A DNA stretch of 60,636 bases from JACTOJ01 sp032335695 (GTDB taxonomy: Bacteria; Bacillota; Clostridia; Clostridiales; Clostridiaceae): positions 1-60,636 of the forward strand of contig NZ_JACTOJ010000027.1 of assembly GCF_032335695.1 (NCBI RefSeq), read 5' to 3'. Each line of letters opens with the position of its first letter. The first letter of the stretch is position 1. Made by a program: the position numbers and the translations under genes. The notes beneath the pieces are model-generated. The model was not told the DNA's origin. It saw only the letters and a list, made by a program, of their open reading frames with translations, and did no database searches. Positions 8,355 to 17,148 of this stretch are shown in pieces.

Positions 8355-8923
8355 AATTCCAGTTTTCTTTTTCTTATTTCATCATTTTTATGTTTTTCAA
8401 GTTCATTTATATGTAAGTTATAACTTCTAGTATTAGCTTCGGAATCGAGGTATGCTGGTATAGGTGTAATTGTAACCTCTATTAGAGTTACATCTAATAA
8501 AGTTCTTAAGTCGCTTCCATCTTCTTGCATACTCCAGCTATCAGAATTACAGATAAATCCAAAACTGCAACCTTCTACTTCGCCAGATTTAACTAATTGG
8601 TATACATCATTGGAATAGCTTATATTTGAGTTAAGGGTTAGTGTAAACTTCAGACCAACATTATCGACCTCTAACTGCAAAGAACCTGTCTTTGTACTAC
8701 CTAAAACCTTGTCAAAATCATGATTATATAGTCCCCAAATATTATGACCATCTGCTAATGTTTTATCAAAAGCTCCTTGTGCTACAGTTTCATAGAATCC
8801 CATAAATTGGCTTATAGTATTGAACTTTGTTATATATCCACTAATAACCATTCCATTATCTTCTAATGCTCTAGTTTCAACAGAATCTAATACAATTTTT
8901 CTATATTCAGTTTTATTATCCAA
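8339..8923 (-). CDS. Prohead protease, HK97 family
   Basis: The family pattern is clear: ALEDNGMVISGYITKFNTIS, FYETVAQGAFDKTL, LYNHDFDKVLGSTKTGSLQL (catalytic His in the N-H-D box), then VKSGEVEGCSFGF (Ser/Gly box) and LIEVTITPIPAY. The best start is TTG 8923: the GGGAGGTGG ribosome site is written into the last portal codons, 8 bases upstream, and no site serves the ATG at 8950. This gives 194 residues and an 8-base overlap with the portal gene, implying translational coupling. The product cleaves the capsid scaffold domain. Confidence 0.9.
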   Translation of the reverse strand: MDNKTEYRKIVLDSVETRALEDNGMVISGYITKFNTISQFMGFYETVAQGAFDKTLADGHNIWGLYNHDFDKVLGSTKTGSLQLEVDNVGLKFTLTLNSNISYSNDVYQLVKSGEVEGCSFGFICNSDSWSMQEDGSDLRTLLDVTLIEVTITPIPAYLDSEANTRSYNLHINELEKHKNDEIRKRKLELELEL

Positions 8924-10166
8924 CCTGTCCACCTCCCTTCGCATTAGCATTATCTTTAGCAGTCTGATAAAGGTCTTTAATTTTTAAAGTTCCAGAAGAT
9001 GCTAATAAATCATCTCCATCTATAGCTTTAACCATACCAAGCTTCAATCTAACTTCATTCGGTGTCATAACTGAATTTTGAATATAGCTTGTATAAACTT
9101 CTGATTGCGTCTTACTATCCATCCTTAATAATGTCTGCTCATCAAAACTAAAATAAAAACCATTGGCTCTATCCTGTGCCGTTAACAATTTATAATTTAA
9201 TTCAGCTTCAATGGATTCAAACAAAATTAGCAAAGTATTATTTAAATAACTTAAATTGCTTTGCTCCAAAGAGTTATTATTATAACCATCCATTATCCCA
9301 ACTTGCCACGGCATTAATCCCATACTAGTACATATATCAACTTGCCCCATTTTTCTTAGTTCAGCGAATTGTGCATCGCTCAGTTTTAAAGAGAGTGGTT
9401 GCAAATTAAAGCCAGCGGGAACTGGAAATAGTCTTTTATTGGTATCATTATCCCAAAGCATATTAAACTTATTGTTAATTTTAGCCAATTCATTCTTATC
9501 TTTAATATCTGTCGTAGTTTGTATAACAACTTTATCTGTTAAACCACTTTTAAATAAATCGGCTTGGTAACTTTGCGCCGATTGGTTTGTACTAATAGTA
9601 TCCTTAAGATTGTCTTTTACTGCCGTAGATATTATTCCATCCATAGTAAAACTTTTAAATACCAATACATCTTTATATAATGCAGTATACTCTTTGCCAT
9701 CTTGACCACACCTATAATAAACTAAAATTGGATTTTGCATTGTAGATTTAGCTAGTCCAACATTATCTATTACAAATCTTGTAATCTCTACAGGGAATAA
9801 AGCATTTACATTCCCCCTCGTATCTCTGTTTATAATTGCTCCGCTTACTCCACGATGCTGACGTACAGCTTCAATTGCTTTTAAAAAATCTATTGAACTC
9901 ATAAAGGGATTAGGATTTTGAATTAAGTTATATAAATAATGTTTAGTGGCTAACACCTCTCCATTTTCGGTACTTTGCTTTAATAAAAGAGGAACTTTTG
10001 CCACATCGGAAGAAATTCTATTTATACATTTAAAATATGTAGATTCTTTCATCTCCATATCTGTGCTACCAGTACCAATATAGTTACTATTCCAATCTAA
10101 ATTAACAAAAGTATTCCAATCCATTGTCGCTGCTCTTTTTTCATCCTTCATTTTATCCCAAAACAA
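8916..10166 (-). CDS. Portal protein, HK97/SPP1-like
   Basis: Start TTG 10166 is supported by GAGGAGGTG 7 bases upstream. The 416 residues contain the portal family core: MKESTYFKCINRISSDVAKVPLLL, HYLYNLIQNPNPFMSSIDFLKAIE, LFPVEITRFVID, DVLVFKSFTMDGI, SAQSYQADLFKSG and MGQVDICTSMGLMPWQVG. It forms the dodecameric DNA channel and terminase docking site at one capsid vertex. Its C-terminal codons carry the ribosome site of the protease gene. Confidence 0.94.
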   Translation of the reverse strand: MFWDKMKDEKRAATMDWNTFVNLDWNSNYIGTGSTDMEMKESTYFKCINRISSDVAKVPLLLKQSTENGEVLATKHYLYNLIQNPNPFMSSIDFLKAIEAVRQHRGVSGAIINRDTRGNVNALFPVEITRFVIDNVGLAKSTMQNPILVYYRCGQDGKEYTALYKDVLVFKSFTMDGIISTAVKDNLKDTISTNQSAQSYQADLFKSGLTDKVVIQTTTDIKDKNELAKINNKFNMLWDNDTNKRLFPVPAGFNLQPLSLKLSDAQFAELRKMGQVDICTSMGLMPWQVGIMDGYNNNSLEQSNLSYLNNTLLILFESIEAELNYKLLTAQDRANGFYFSFDEQTLLRMDSKTQSEVYTSYIQNSVMTPNEVRLKLGMVKAIDGDDLLASSGTLKIKDLYQTAKDNANAKGGGQVG

Positions 10167-10183
10167 TTTTTCACCTCCTCACA

Positions 10184-10414
10184 TCATTTTTTACTTATAA
10201 AATAGCTGACAATAAGCAATTCTGCTGCTAAAATATACATTCCAACCGCTTTATTTAGCATAAAAGTAGTTCCAAATATAATAAAAAGGCTTAATATAGT
10301 AAACAAATCTGCCACTGTATTAGCCTTTATTTTAGCTATTTTATTAAGTTTTTTATGTATTTTCATAGTTATTTTTGCTTTAAAACTGGCTAATTTAGCC
10401 TTTAATTTGTTCAT
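10184..10414 (-). CDS. Small membrane protein between terminase and portal genes
   Basis: The protein has 76 residues: a very basic N-terminal half (~30 residues, 13 Lys) and two predicted membrane segments (DLFTILSLFIIFGTTFML and YILAAELLIVSYFI). Small basic membrane proteins occur at this place in many clostridial and bacillar siphophages, but I do not know a function. It is co-transcribed with the packaging genes, 33 bases downstream of terL. Confidence 0.7.
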   Translation of the reverse strand: MNKLKAKLASFKAKITMKIHKKLNKIAKIKANTVADLFTILSLFIIFGTTFMLNKAVGMYILAAELLIVSYFISKK

Positions 10415-10447
10415 ATTTCACCTTCTTATCATGTTTTATTGAATTTA

Positions 10448-12115
10448 TTACCATCCCATCTGTTCTAATGCTGCAATTGGGTCATAGGTATCACCTATAT
10501 TATTATAAATTGCTCTACTTAAAGCCATTAACATAGCTATAATACCATCAATTTTATTCTTAGCTTTTGATTTATCATACTTTACATTTCCCGCTGGGTC
10601 TTCTGTTGCTACAACATTAGAAGCCATCCATGTTAATAAAGGATTATTTGCAATAACTAATCTTTTATCTAGCATCATTATTTCAAAATCTCTTATGGAA
10701 GGACTCATATCCCTATATCCTTGTCCAAAGGAAAATACCGTATATTTCTTCTCAAGTCTACTTCTAATATCACCACTACCCCATCTATCAAATGCAATTT
10801 CCTGAGTATCAAAAGCATATTTATTATTCAAATCATCGATATAATTAAACAATTCTTCATTATCAACATAATATCCATTTAATAACAGCAAATCTTTATT
10901 CTTAGCATATAAATCATATCTCACGCTATCTCTTTCAGCTCTATCAAACAGAGTTTCTTTGGGTGTAAATAGATGTGGATATATAATAAATTTATTATTA
11001 TCTTCATCATAAAAACATTGTACATAAGCAATAATATCCTTTATAAATGCCATATCTAAGCCACACCAACACTTCATTCCTTTTAAGCTATTTATATCTA
11101 CATCTCGTAAACATGCTTTCCAATCAGCCATATTTATAGCATTTTCCCCATCCAAGGCTACATGCTGATTAAGATATAACCTACGTGCCTTTGCCTGGAA
11201 AGATTTTATTCTAGTTGCTTTTACTAAAAAATCCTCTAAATCTTCTGTTTTTCTAAATGTTCCTATAGCTGGATTCGCATTTATCCATTCCTTAACATCT
11301 AACAAATCACATTCCTTCTTTGCTTCAAAAATATTTGCATAAAACTTTTTATCACTATATTTACCTTGTTTTACATCATTGGCATAATTGTAAAATTCAA
11401 ATTCTAAATTATGAGGGTCTTGTCCACTTGATGCAGTAGTAGTAATCAAACATAGAGGTTCATCCCATAGCCCCATACCAGTCCTCAGCTTTGTGTAGGC
11501 ATCCGAATTTTTATATTCATGAGCTTCATCACACACCATTATATAAGTTGCATAACTATCAAGGTTTGTTCCATCATTTGCCAATACTCTTAAATAACTA
11601 TTAGTTGCTTTTCTATACATTTGCTTTGTAGATTCTGTTATCTTAACATACTTTTTAAGAGTCTTATTATTTTTAATCATCAAATTTATAGTATTAAATA
11701 AATTATTTGCCTGTTTTTTATCATTTGCCACGATGATATACTCGGCTCCAAACGTAGCATCAGTAAAATATAAATAAATTATTATTAATGCTGTAATAGT
11801 TCCCTTACTATTTTTTCGGGCAATATCTAATAAACATTCCTTGTGTTTTCTCAATTTAGTTTCTTTATTTTTAACACACAATATTTCTGTCAAAGTGACA
11901 AATTGAAATTTTAAAAGCTTAATGGTCTGCCCTTTTTTACCCTTATCAAGCTGAAGTTTACTTACAAATTTATAAAATTTTCTTGCCTCAGTTTCATCAT
12001 AAAAAAATTCGTCATTATCCCATTTCTTTTTCAATTTTTCTATAAGTGCATCTAAATTATAATTAGTTTGTTCTTCTACATTTTTAGCAATTAATAACTT
12101 ATCAGCTTCATTCAT
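10448..12115 (-). CDS. terL: Terminase large subunit
   Basis: The 555 residues form a Terminase_1-type packaging motor. The ATPase N-terminal half has a Walker A variant ARKNSKGT (99-106) and Walker B IMVCDEAHE (192-200). The coupling motif region is TTTASSGQDPHN, the family's usual sequence. The C-terminal nuclease half begins near WCGLDMAFIKDI, with an Asp suited to metal binding, and has FDRWGSGDIRSRLEKK further on. It overlaps terS by one base, so the two are coupled. It cuts and pumps concatemeric phage DNA into proheads. Confidence 0.95.
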   Translation of the reverse strand: MNEADKLLIAKNVEEQTNYNLDALIEKLKKKWDNDEFFYDETEARKFYKFVSKLQLDKGKKGQTIKLLKFQFVTLTEILCVKNKETKLRKHKECLLDIARKNSKGTITALIIIYLYFTDATFGAEYIIVANDKKQANNLFNTINLMIKNNKTLKKYVKITESTKQMYRKATNSYLRVLANDGTNLDSYATYIMVCDEAHEYKNSDAYTKLRTGMGLWDEPLCLITTTASSGQDPHNLEFEFYNYANDVKQGKYSDKKFYANIFEAKKECDLLDVKEWINANPAIGTFRKTEDLEDFLVKATRIKSFQAKARRLYLNQHVALDGENAINMADWKACLRDVDINSLKGMKCWCGLDMAFIKDIIAYVQCFYDEDNNKFIIYPHLFTPKETLFDRAERDSVRYDLYAKNKDLLLLNGYYVDNEELFNYIDDLNNKYAFDTQEIAFDRWGSGDIRSRLEKKYTVFSFGQGYRDMSPSIRDFEIMMLDKRLVIANNPLLTWMASNVVATEDPAGNVKYDKSKAKNKIDGIIAMLMALSRAIYNNIGDTYDPIAALEQMGW

Positions 12116-12495
12116 TATTTAATCACCATGTCTTCCATTTCTTCATCATCATTTGCACCACTTATAGAGGAATTATTTTTATTCATTCTACTTCTTGCGG
12201 CAGGTGTAAATCCTAATTCTTTTGCCCATGCTCTCATATCTGCTAAAGCTTTGTTACTAATTGCAATTTCTGGACGTTGCTGAACATATCCATTAGGTGT
12301 AGTAAATGTATATCCTTCTTCTTGTAAAGTTTCTTCACAATTTTTCCATTTGGCATAAGATTGGCAGTAACCTTCCAATGCTTTAATATCTATTTGTTGT
12401 AATTCTTCTCCATCAACTTCCAATTCACTAATAATTCTTTTCCATTCCTTTTTAGCTTCTAAATCAAGCCAAGCAGGACATTTTATTTTAGGCAT
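12115..12495 (-). CDS. terS: Terminase small subunit, P27 family
   Basis: The 126-residue protein has the P27 signature: CPAWLDLEAKKEWKRIISELE, DIKALEGYCQSYAKWKNCEE, YVQQRPEIAISNKALADMRAWAKELGFTPAARSRM. The end of this motif (L-G-F-T-P-x-A-R-x-R) is diagnostic. It recognises the packaging site on phage DNA, expected in the adjacent 12496-12657 gap. Start ATG 12495 has GAAAGGTAGGTG upstream. Confidence 0.93.
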   Translation of the reverse strand: MPKIKCPAWLDLEAKKEWKRIISELEVDGEELQQIDIKALEGYCQSYAKWKNCEETLQEEGYTFTTPNGYVQQRPEIAISNKALADMRAWAKELGFTPAARSRMNKNNSSISGANDDEEMEDMVIK

Positions 12496-12534
12496 TTTAT
12501 CACCTACCTTTCTATTTTTTTATTTTCAACTCCC

Positions 12535-12640
12535 CCTGATGGAAAAATATCAAAAATTTTTACGTGACATGGCACATGCGACCTCTTGCAAGGCTTTGAC
12601 AAATTTGTCATACCCCCGCGGGTTATTTGATTTACACTTT
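12535..12640. other. Candidate cos (packaging) region between HNH and terS
   Basis: This gene-free stretch of about 160 bases contains a sharp GC-rich patch, TACCCCCGCGGGTTA (12611-12625), in a genome where such runs are rare. It also has an imperfect dyad GACAAATTTGTC at 12598-12609. In Gram-positive cos phages with HNH-TerS-TerL clusters the cohesive-end site lies in this gap and its overhang is typically GC-rich. The exact nick positions cannot be read from sequence alone. Confidence 0.45.
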
Positions 12641-12657
12641 CTTTGACTTTAAAAAAA

Positions 12658-13113
12658 TTATTTATACTCTACTTTAAATTTATTACATAACTCCAATAAT
12701 AGCCTTTGCATATCCTGCTTACTCTTGCCACCTCGCTTATAAGCAGCATGGATAACATTGTGTATACCTTTAGAGCAAGGAAACATATTATTAAAATCTA
12801 AACGATGTTCCCAACCACCATTATCTTTAATCTCTACAATATGATGAACAGTATCAGCACCAACAATATTATTATTTATATACCACTCAAACAAATCCAA
12901 CCCACAATAAAAGGATAGCACATAATCTCTTACTGCTATCCAATCTTTACTATTATAAAATTCTTGTTCTTTTTTATCCTCACGCCTTGCCTTATACTCT
13001 CTATAATTCTGCTTCCGTAACTCTTCTGCTATAACTCTATGCTTACTACAATATTTATCTGCATAGTCTACTAATTCTCTACATCCTGCATAACTGCATA
13101 ATTTTTTTAACAT
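12658..13113 (-). CDS. Phage HNH endonuclease
   Basis: The HNH motif is plain: VHHIVEIKDN, then FNNMFPCSKGIHNVIH, giving His-His, Asn and His at the expected spacing. The N-terminus has a Cys/His pair pattern (LCSYAGCRELVDYADKYCSKH) that may bind zinc. Start ATG 13113 fits family length (151 residues); an earlier ATG at 13131 lacks a ribosome site. HNH proteins next to terS work with terminase to cut cos in HK97-like phages. The neighbouring GC-rich patch fits that role. Confidence 0.88.
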   Translation of the reverse strand: MLKKLCSYAGCRELVDYADKYCSKHRVIAEELRKQNYREYKARREDKKEQEFYNSKDWIAVRDYVLSFYCGLDLFEWYINNNIVGADTVHHIVEIKDNGGWEHRLDFNNMFPCSKGIHNVIHAAYKRGGKSKQDMQRLLLELCNKFKVEYK

Positions 13114-13132
13114 ATTAATTCCAACTTCCATA

Positions 13133-13168
13133 TAAATAAAAAAGAACCTAGAATTTAATCTAAGTTCT
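13133..13168 (-). terminator. Terminator hairpin after the DUF4236-type gene
   Basis: AGAACCTAGA (13143-13152) pairs with TCTAAGTTCT (13159-13168) over 10 bases including one wobble pair. On the minus strand it is followed by TTTTTTATTTAT. It separates the accessory-gene transcript from the HNH/packaging genes. Confidence 0.7.
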
Positions 13169-13573
13169 CTTCATCTCTTTTATTTTATTTCCAATAACTC
13201 CAATTCCACATATTATAAAAAATAATATATCTAATGCACCAAGCACATATAATAATATTCCACTCTTAAATGTTAATCCATCTAAAATTAAAATAAATAT
13301 GTAAAATCCAATACACAACTTAAGCAATTGCCATAAAGTCAAATCACTACTGGCATTACTACCACTGTTATTATTTTTATTATTCCTGCTTTGCTTATTA
13401 TTAGTTAACTGCTCTCTAACATAAAATCCATCTTTATTTGCACTTGTATATAAACCTTTTTTATTAACGCCTAATCTTGCATTCTTGCCACCAATGCTAA
13501 CACTGCTAATACCATTTTTTGTAGTATTAACTCTAATGTGCTTACCTAGCTTAAAGCTTTTAAACAAAAACAT
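13160..13573 (-). CDS. DUF4236-type membrane protein
   Basis: The N-terminal ~55 residues (FKSFKLGKHIRVNTTKNGISSVSIGGKNARLGVNKKGLYTSAN, in pieces) match the DUF4236 pattern: short glycine-rich strands ending in G-x-Y-T-S. A low-complexity Asn/Ser linker follows, then two membrane segments (LWQLLKLCIGFYIFILI and GILLYVLGALDILFFIICGIGVI). DUF4236 proteins are common in prophages and plasmids and have no established function. Start ATG 13573 has AGAAGGTGATAT upstream. Confidence 0.72.
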   Translation of the reverse strand: MFLFKSFKLGKHIRVNTTKNGISSVSIGGKNARLGVNKKGLYTSANKDGFYVREQLTNNKQSRNNKNNNSGSNASSDLTLWQLLKLCIGFYIFILILDGLTFKSGILLYVLGALDILFFIICGIGVIGNKIKEMKRT

Positions 13574-13623
13574 AATATCACCTTCTTACAGGAATATTAT
13601 ACCACTATTTAACATAAAATACA

Positions 13624-13884
13624 TTAGATATTCTCCACGCTATTTTTAATTATTAATACATCTTCCATCAATGTATCTAGTTTTTCAAGCATCTCATTCC
13701 ATTCTTTTTCAGTAAAATTTTCTTTATTTTGTAATTCCCACTTTAAATCTCTTATATCTCTGTAAACAAAATTTATTTCCTGTTTTACTATAGTCTTTTT
13801 AATATTTTTAATACTATCATTTATATTACCAACAAATTCATTATTATCATACTTTTTTAATCTAGCCATATACTTTTTATACAT
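13624..13884 (-). CDS. Small helical phage protein, function unknown
   Basis: This 86-residue, highly charged, probably all-helical protein (DIRDLKWELQNKENFTEKEWNEMLEKLDTLMEDVLIIK) has a good ribosome site (GGGAGGAATGC) before ATG 13884. I do not recognise a family. It belongs to a run of small minus-strand accessory genes. Confidence 0.6.
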   Translation of the reverse strand: MYKKYMARLKKYDNNEFVGNINDSIKNIKKTIVKQEINFVYRDIRDLKWELQNKENFTEKEWNEMLEKLDTLMEDVLIIKNSVENI

Positions 13885-13955
13885 TATAGCATTCCTCCCT
13901 ATTTTATATTTTAAATTTGCTCTCGATTAAATCTATAGCGACAACCCTATCGCCA

Positions 13956-14267
13956 TTACCATTCTTTAAAAACCTTCTTGCATATCCCAGCTTCAACTTC
14001 AGTAATCATTTCATCTTCAAGCAAATCTTCTAGTACATCCAATCCCTTAATAACAAAATAGCATCCCAAAATATTTTTTATATAATCTACGAATATTTTA
14101 TTCACATCTTCATTAATTTGATTTATATTTTCTTCCATTTTCCTTACATAATCTGCATTAATTCTCATGTCTTTTAAACATTCTCTAATGCATTCACTTT
14201 CTTTATATTCCTTAAAAAAAGCCTTAAAATAATTTATCTCAGCTTCATTAAAATTTATCATAATCAA
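13956..14267 (-). CDS. Small helical phage protein, function unknown
   Basis: The 103-residue protein is rich in Glu and Lys and predicted helical, starting near FNEAEINYFKAFFKEYKESE and ending EMITEVEAGICKKVFKEW. Start choice is ATG 14267 or 14261, behind GGAGGAATTTG. No family was recognised. Confidence 0.58.
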   Translation of the reverse strand: MIMINFNEAEINYFKAFFKEYKESECIRECLKDMRINADYVRKMEENINQINEDVNKIFVDYIKNILGCYFVIKGLDVLEDLLEDEMITEVEAGICKKVFKEW

Positions 14268-14297
14268 ATTCCTCCAATTTTTAATTAATTTTGGGCA

Positions 14298-14326
14298 TAA
14301 AAAAACACCCTATAAAATTAGGATGC
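14298..14326 (-). terminator. Terminator hairpin after the 116-residue membrane protein gene
   Basis: On the minus strand GCATCCTA and TAGGGTGT form an 8-bp stem with wobbles around ATTTTA, followed by TTTTTTTATG. It closes the transcript that contains the gene at 14351-14701. Confidence 0.6.
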
Positions 14327-14350
14327 CTTTTCCTTTAAAATTTTCAGCGT

Positions 14351-14701
14351 TTACTTGATATTTTCATTTTTCTTTTTTGTATTAAACTTAATATCTTTTT
14401 TATTTTCATTCACAAACGTAATTGTTCCAGTATTTACATCATTAATTACTTGAAGATAAAATTTGTATACTCTATATTTTTTAACTGAAACAACAATATA
14501 GCGCGAAAACAATATACAATAAGCTACATATGCTATAATTTTTAACAGTACATAAGTTGGTATAATATTTATTAATGGTGATAAAAATACAAGAACTATT
14601 GAGATTAACACAGTTTTATCAATATCAATTATTTTATCCTTTAACTCACTTTCTAATATATATTTATCTTCGTCATTTAGCTTTTCATAATTCAATGCCA
14701 T
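14351..14701 (-). CDS. Small membrane protein, function unknown
   Basis: The 116-residue protein has two central hydrophobic helices (TVLISIVLVFLSPLINIIPTYV and IAYVAYCILFSRYIVV) and a basic C-terminal tail. No family was recognised. Together with the next gene (14804-15274) it forms a pair of small membrane proteins of unknown function, which in prophages often serve superinfection exclusion; that role is only a guess here. A ribosome site is present but weak. Confidence 0.5.
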   Translation of the reverse strand: MALNYEKLNDEDKYILESELKDKIIDIDKTVLISIVLVFLSPLINIIPTYVLLKIIAYVAYCILFSRYIVVSVKKYRVYKFYLQVINDVNTGTITFVNENKKDIKFNTKKKNENIK

Positions 14702-14803
14702 TTCTAAAGCAACATTTCTAAGTTTTTTCCAACTTTTTGCATACTCACTAATTTTATTAATATTAAGTATATTTTTTATTTTAATATTATTATTTGAATT
14801 TTT

Positions 14804-15274
14804 CTATTCAGCAGCCTTTTCTTCTTCATTTGATTCTACTCCATCATGAAATGTATCATAGTTATCTAATATATTGGTTACATACTCAAGCTCTTTTATA
14901 TATTTATATTTTTTCTTATATTTTCTTTGATTATACCAAAGACATACTACATGGGCTAATCCAATATATACAAAATACATAATTATAAAACCAGAAATTT
15001 CATTAAAAAAGTTCAAAAAATTCATTTTGGTCTCTGGTCTATCTTTTGCCATTGTTGTATAAAATGTTATATAAAATGTTATTAAAAAAGTCCCCATATT
15101 TAGCATTACAGATAAAATAAAATTAAAATCAGACTCTTTGTATTTTTCCTTATTTACTTCATTCTGTAACTCTATTTTTTTTACGATTAAACTTTTTTTA
15201 TCTTTTTTCATAAATTCATTAAATAATTTTAAATTTTCTTCACTTTCATCTTCTTGATTTTTTCTCCAAAGCAT
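14804..15274 (-). CDS. Two-helix membrane protein with charged ends, function unknown
   Basis: The 156-residue protein has a charged N-terminal ~50 residues, two membrane helices (FILSVMLNMGTFLITFYITF and GFIIMYFVYIGLAHVVCLW), a basic stretch (NQRKYKKKYKYIK) and an acidic tail ending EEEKAAE. Start ATG 15274 is preceded by GAGGTGATAAA. I do not recognise the family. The topology suggests both ends in the cytoplasm, with positive residues after helix 2. Confidence 0.58.
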   Translation of the reverse strand: MLWRKNQEDESEENLKLFNEFMKKDKKSLIVKKIELQNEVNKEKYKESDFNFILSVMLNMGTFLITFYITFYTTMAKDRPETKMNFLNFFNEISGFIIMYFVYIGLAHVVCLWYNQRKYKKKYKYIKELEYVTNILDNYDTFHDGVESNEEEKAAE

Positions 15275-15335
15275 TTTATCACCTCAATATATCCATATTC
15301 GACATAAAAAGGTATTTTCCTGCTTTTGGCTTATA

Positions 15336-15362
15336 ACAAAAGAGCCTACTTTATGTAAGCTC
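15336..15362 (-). terminator. Terminator hairpin after the zinc-knuckle gene
   Basis: GAGCTTAC and GTAGGCTC (minus strand) form an 8-bp stem with one wobble around ATAAA, followed by TTTTG. It lies immediately downstream of the gene at 15378-15902. Confidence 0.55.
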
Positions 15363-15377
15363 TATATAAACATTTAT

Positions 15378-15902
15378 CTATAAATTATTTTTTATATAAT
15401 CAATTTTTGAATTAATATATCTTTCTAAAATATCTATTTCTTCTTTTGATATTTTAGGTATATTTATAGATTTTTGTCCTGGCAATGGCTTCATCAAATC
15501 TCTTACTCCTAACAAATCTTCAACTTTTAGTTTGTTTAAATATTGTTCTACTACATTAGATTTCCAATATGCTAGATTGAAGCATTTATTACAGCAAAAT
15601 TCACCATTTACATAATTATTATGTTCAAATGTAAATTCTAAAGCTTTATAAAATTGCTTTGGTGCATCAGATATATCTTTATATATATAAAATTTACTAT
15701 AATCTATTTCTGTTCGATTAAAAGTTTTTTTATCATAACTACATATAGTATATCCTTTTTTTGTGCAATATGCACATATTCCTTTAGTATCATCAATAAC
15801 ATATGGTACCGAGTCTAAATGCTCTGATATGCTGTGTAATCTTTTATAATCTTGATTACAAACTATACAATGAAATTGTTTATTTTCTTTCAAATCAATC
15901 AT
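15378..15902 (-). CDS. Zinc-knuckle phage protein, function unknown
   Basis: The 174-residue protein has three cysteine pairs in its N-terminal two-thirds: FHCIVCNQ, GICAYCTKKGYTIC and GEFCCNKCFNLAYW, consistent with structural zinc sites. The C-terminus is helical (SKEEIDILERYINSKIDYIK). It may bind nucleic acid. I recognise no defined family. Start ATG 15902 has GGGAGATG upstream. Confidence 0.6.
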   Translation of the reverse strand: MIDLKENKQFHCIVCNQDYKRLHSISEHLDSVPYVIDDTKGICAYCTKKGYTICSYDKKTFNRTEIDYSKFYIYKDISDAPKQFYKALEFTFEHNNYVNGEFCCNKCFNLAYWKSNVVEQYLNKLKVEDLLGVRDLMKPLPGQKSINIPKISKEEIDILERYINSKIDYIKNNL

Positions 15903-15995
15903 CTCCCATAAAAATTATAGTTTTACCTTATATTTCTACAGGAGATGATTATTTCCTTTTATTATTCTAAATATTTTAAAAATAATATGTATTAA

Positions 15996-16517
15996 CTAAT
16001 CCACATATACCGATGCCCATCTTGTGCCTTTTCTTATACTATTAATTAAGCTAATACTAACATTGTACATTTTCGCTAAATGCTTATCTGTATATTCACC
16101 TTCAGCCATTAGTTTTTTTATTTCTATAACCTTTTCTTTATTTAATTTGGTGCAATGTCCATTGCTTTCGCCTGTTTGAGCCTTACACATATTACCAGTA
16201 TCTCTAACAGTTTTACTAGCTCCACCATGCCTTTGTTTATTTATAATATGCCATTCATCAATTTTTTCGATATACTTAATCCACCAATCTTCTCTTTCCT
16301 TTAATTTATCTGGTGGACACTCTTCAAGAATGCTATACTTAATCCTTTTACTATCTTGAGCATAAGCTTCAACCAATTCTTTGTAATCATGTTTCCCACT
16401 TTTAATATTTGCACTGTGAGTGCTCCATCTTCTAGCAATATCCTTACTTTGTCCAACATATACATTTCCAGTTTCTATGTCCTCTATCAAATAAATGCCG
16501 CTTGTTTTTTCTTTCAT
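15996..16517 (-). CDS. GIY-YIG endonuclease with C-terminal DNA-binding repeat (homing type)
   Basis: Residues ~6-25 read SGIYLIEDIETGNVYVGQSK, the GIY ... YVG pair. Then come an Arg (ARRWSTH) and a catalytic-type Glu region (CPPDKLKEREDWWIKYI), giving a full GIY-YIG domain. The C-terminal half (LNKEKVIEIKKLMAEGEYTDKHLAKMY, in pieces) resembles NUMOD-type helix-turn-helix repeats of homing nucleases. Start ATG 16517 lies 10 bases after GGAG. It stands alone between terminators, typical of a free-standing homing endonuclease that spreads between phages. Confidence 0.85.
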   Translation of the reverse strand: MKEKTSGIYLIEDIETGNVYVGQSKDIARRWSTHSANIKSGKHDYKELVEAYAQDSKRIKYSILEECPPDKLKEREDWWIKYIEKIDEWHIINKQRHGGASKTVRDTGNMCKAQTGESNGHCTKLNKEKVIEIKKLMAEGEYTDKHLAKMYNVSISLINSIRKGTRWASVYVD

Positions 16518-16674
16518 TTTTATCAATCTCCTATCTTTTTTTGAATTTAAAATAGGATTAATTTTTATCCACTAGCCATATTTTAATTTTAAAATACGGG
16601 TGCTATATACATTTTATAAACCACTTATTAATAATCCGTTATTTTATAACGTTTTATAGTAATCGTTTAAATAT

Positions 16675-16710
16675 AAAAAAAGATGCTACACTTAACGCCT
16701 ATGCAGCATC
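16675..16710 (-). terminator. Strong terminator between the RNA polymerase gene and the GIY-YIG gene
   Basis: GATGCT (16682-16687) and AGCATC (16705-16710) pair. On the minus strand the stem is followed by TTTTTTT. It would stop transcripts of the wHTH-RNA polymerase operon. Confidence 0.72.
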
Positions 16711-17148
16711 AATTTTTAAAAAATAAAATTAATTAAAGATGAATAATTAAACTACCTATTTTTGCAGGAGGAATAAAAGCTTAAATAAGTAGTTTATAAA
16801 ATGTATAAATCATATAAAAATATCTAAAAATTTTTTGAATTTATTTTTTAAAAACTATTGCTATTTACTTTTTAAAATGTTATGATTAAATGGGATGTTT
16901 TAAATTTTGTTTAATAAAAAAATAAAAGAGTAGCCCACTCGTGCCACGAACGTGAGCATAATATATTTATATTAATAATAATAATAATAATAAAAGGCTT
17001 TTTTTAATAGTATATACCGCTAGAGTAACCATTTTACTGGCTACCCCAACTTGATATACACCAATACGTATAAGTTATATCCAAGAGAGTTTTATTACTG
17101 CTCTTTATTCTCTCTCCTATAAAGGTGTCAACTACACCTTAGAAATGG
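16711..17148. other. Gene-free interval downstream of the RNA polymerase gene
   Basis: I see no credible ORF here. The interval holds seven TAA units in tandem (16973-16993), an imperfect hairpin from GTAACCA and TGGCTAC (around 17032-17052), and the motif AGTAGCCCACTCGTGCC near 16929. It could be the long 3' untranslated part of the polymerase operon or a small RNA locus. No promoter stood out. Confidence 0.5.

Noticed and set aside
16973..16993. Seven TAA units as a regulatory microsatellite
   Set aside because: It lies in a gene-free 3' region of an AT-rich genome with no adjacent promoter; probably a neutral slippage product.
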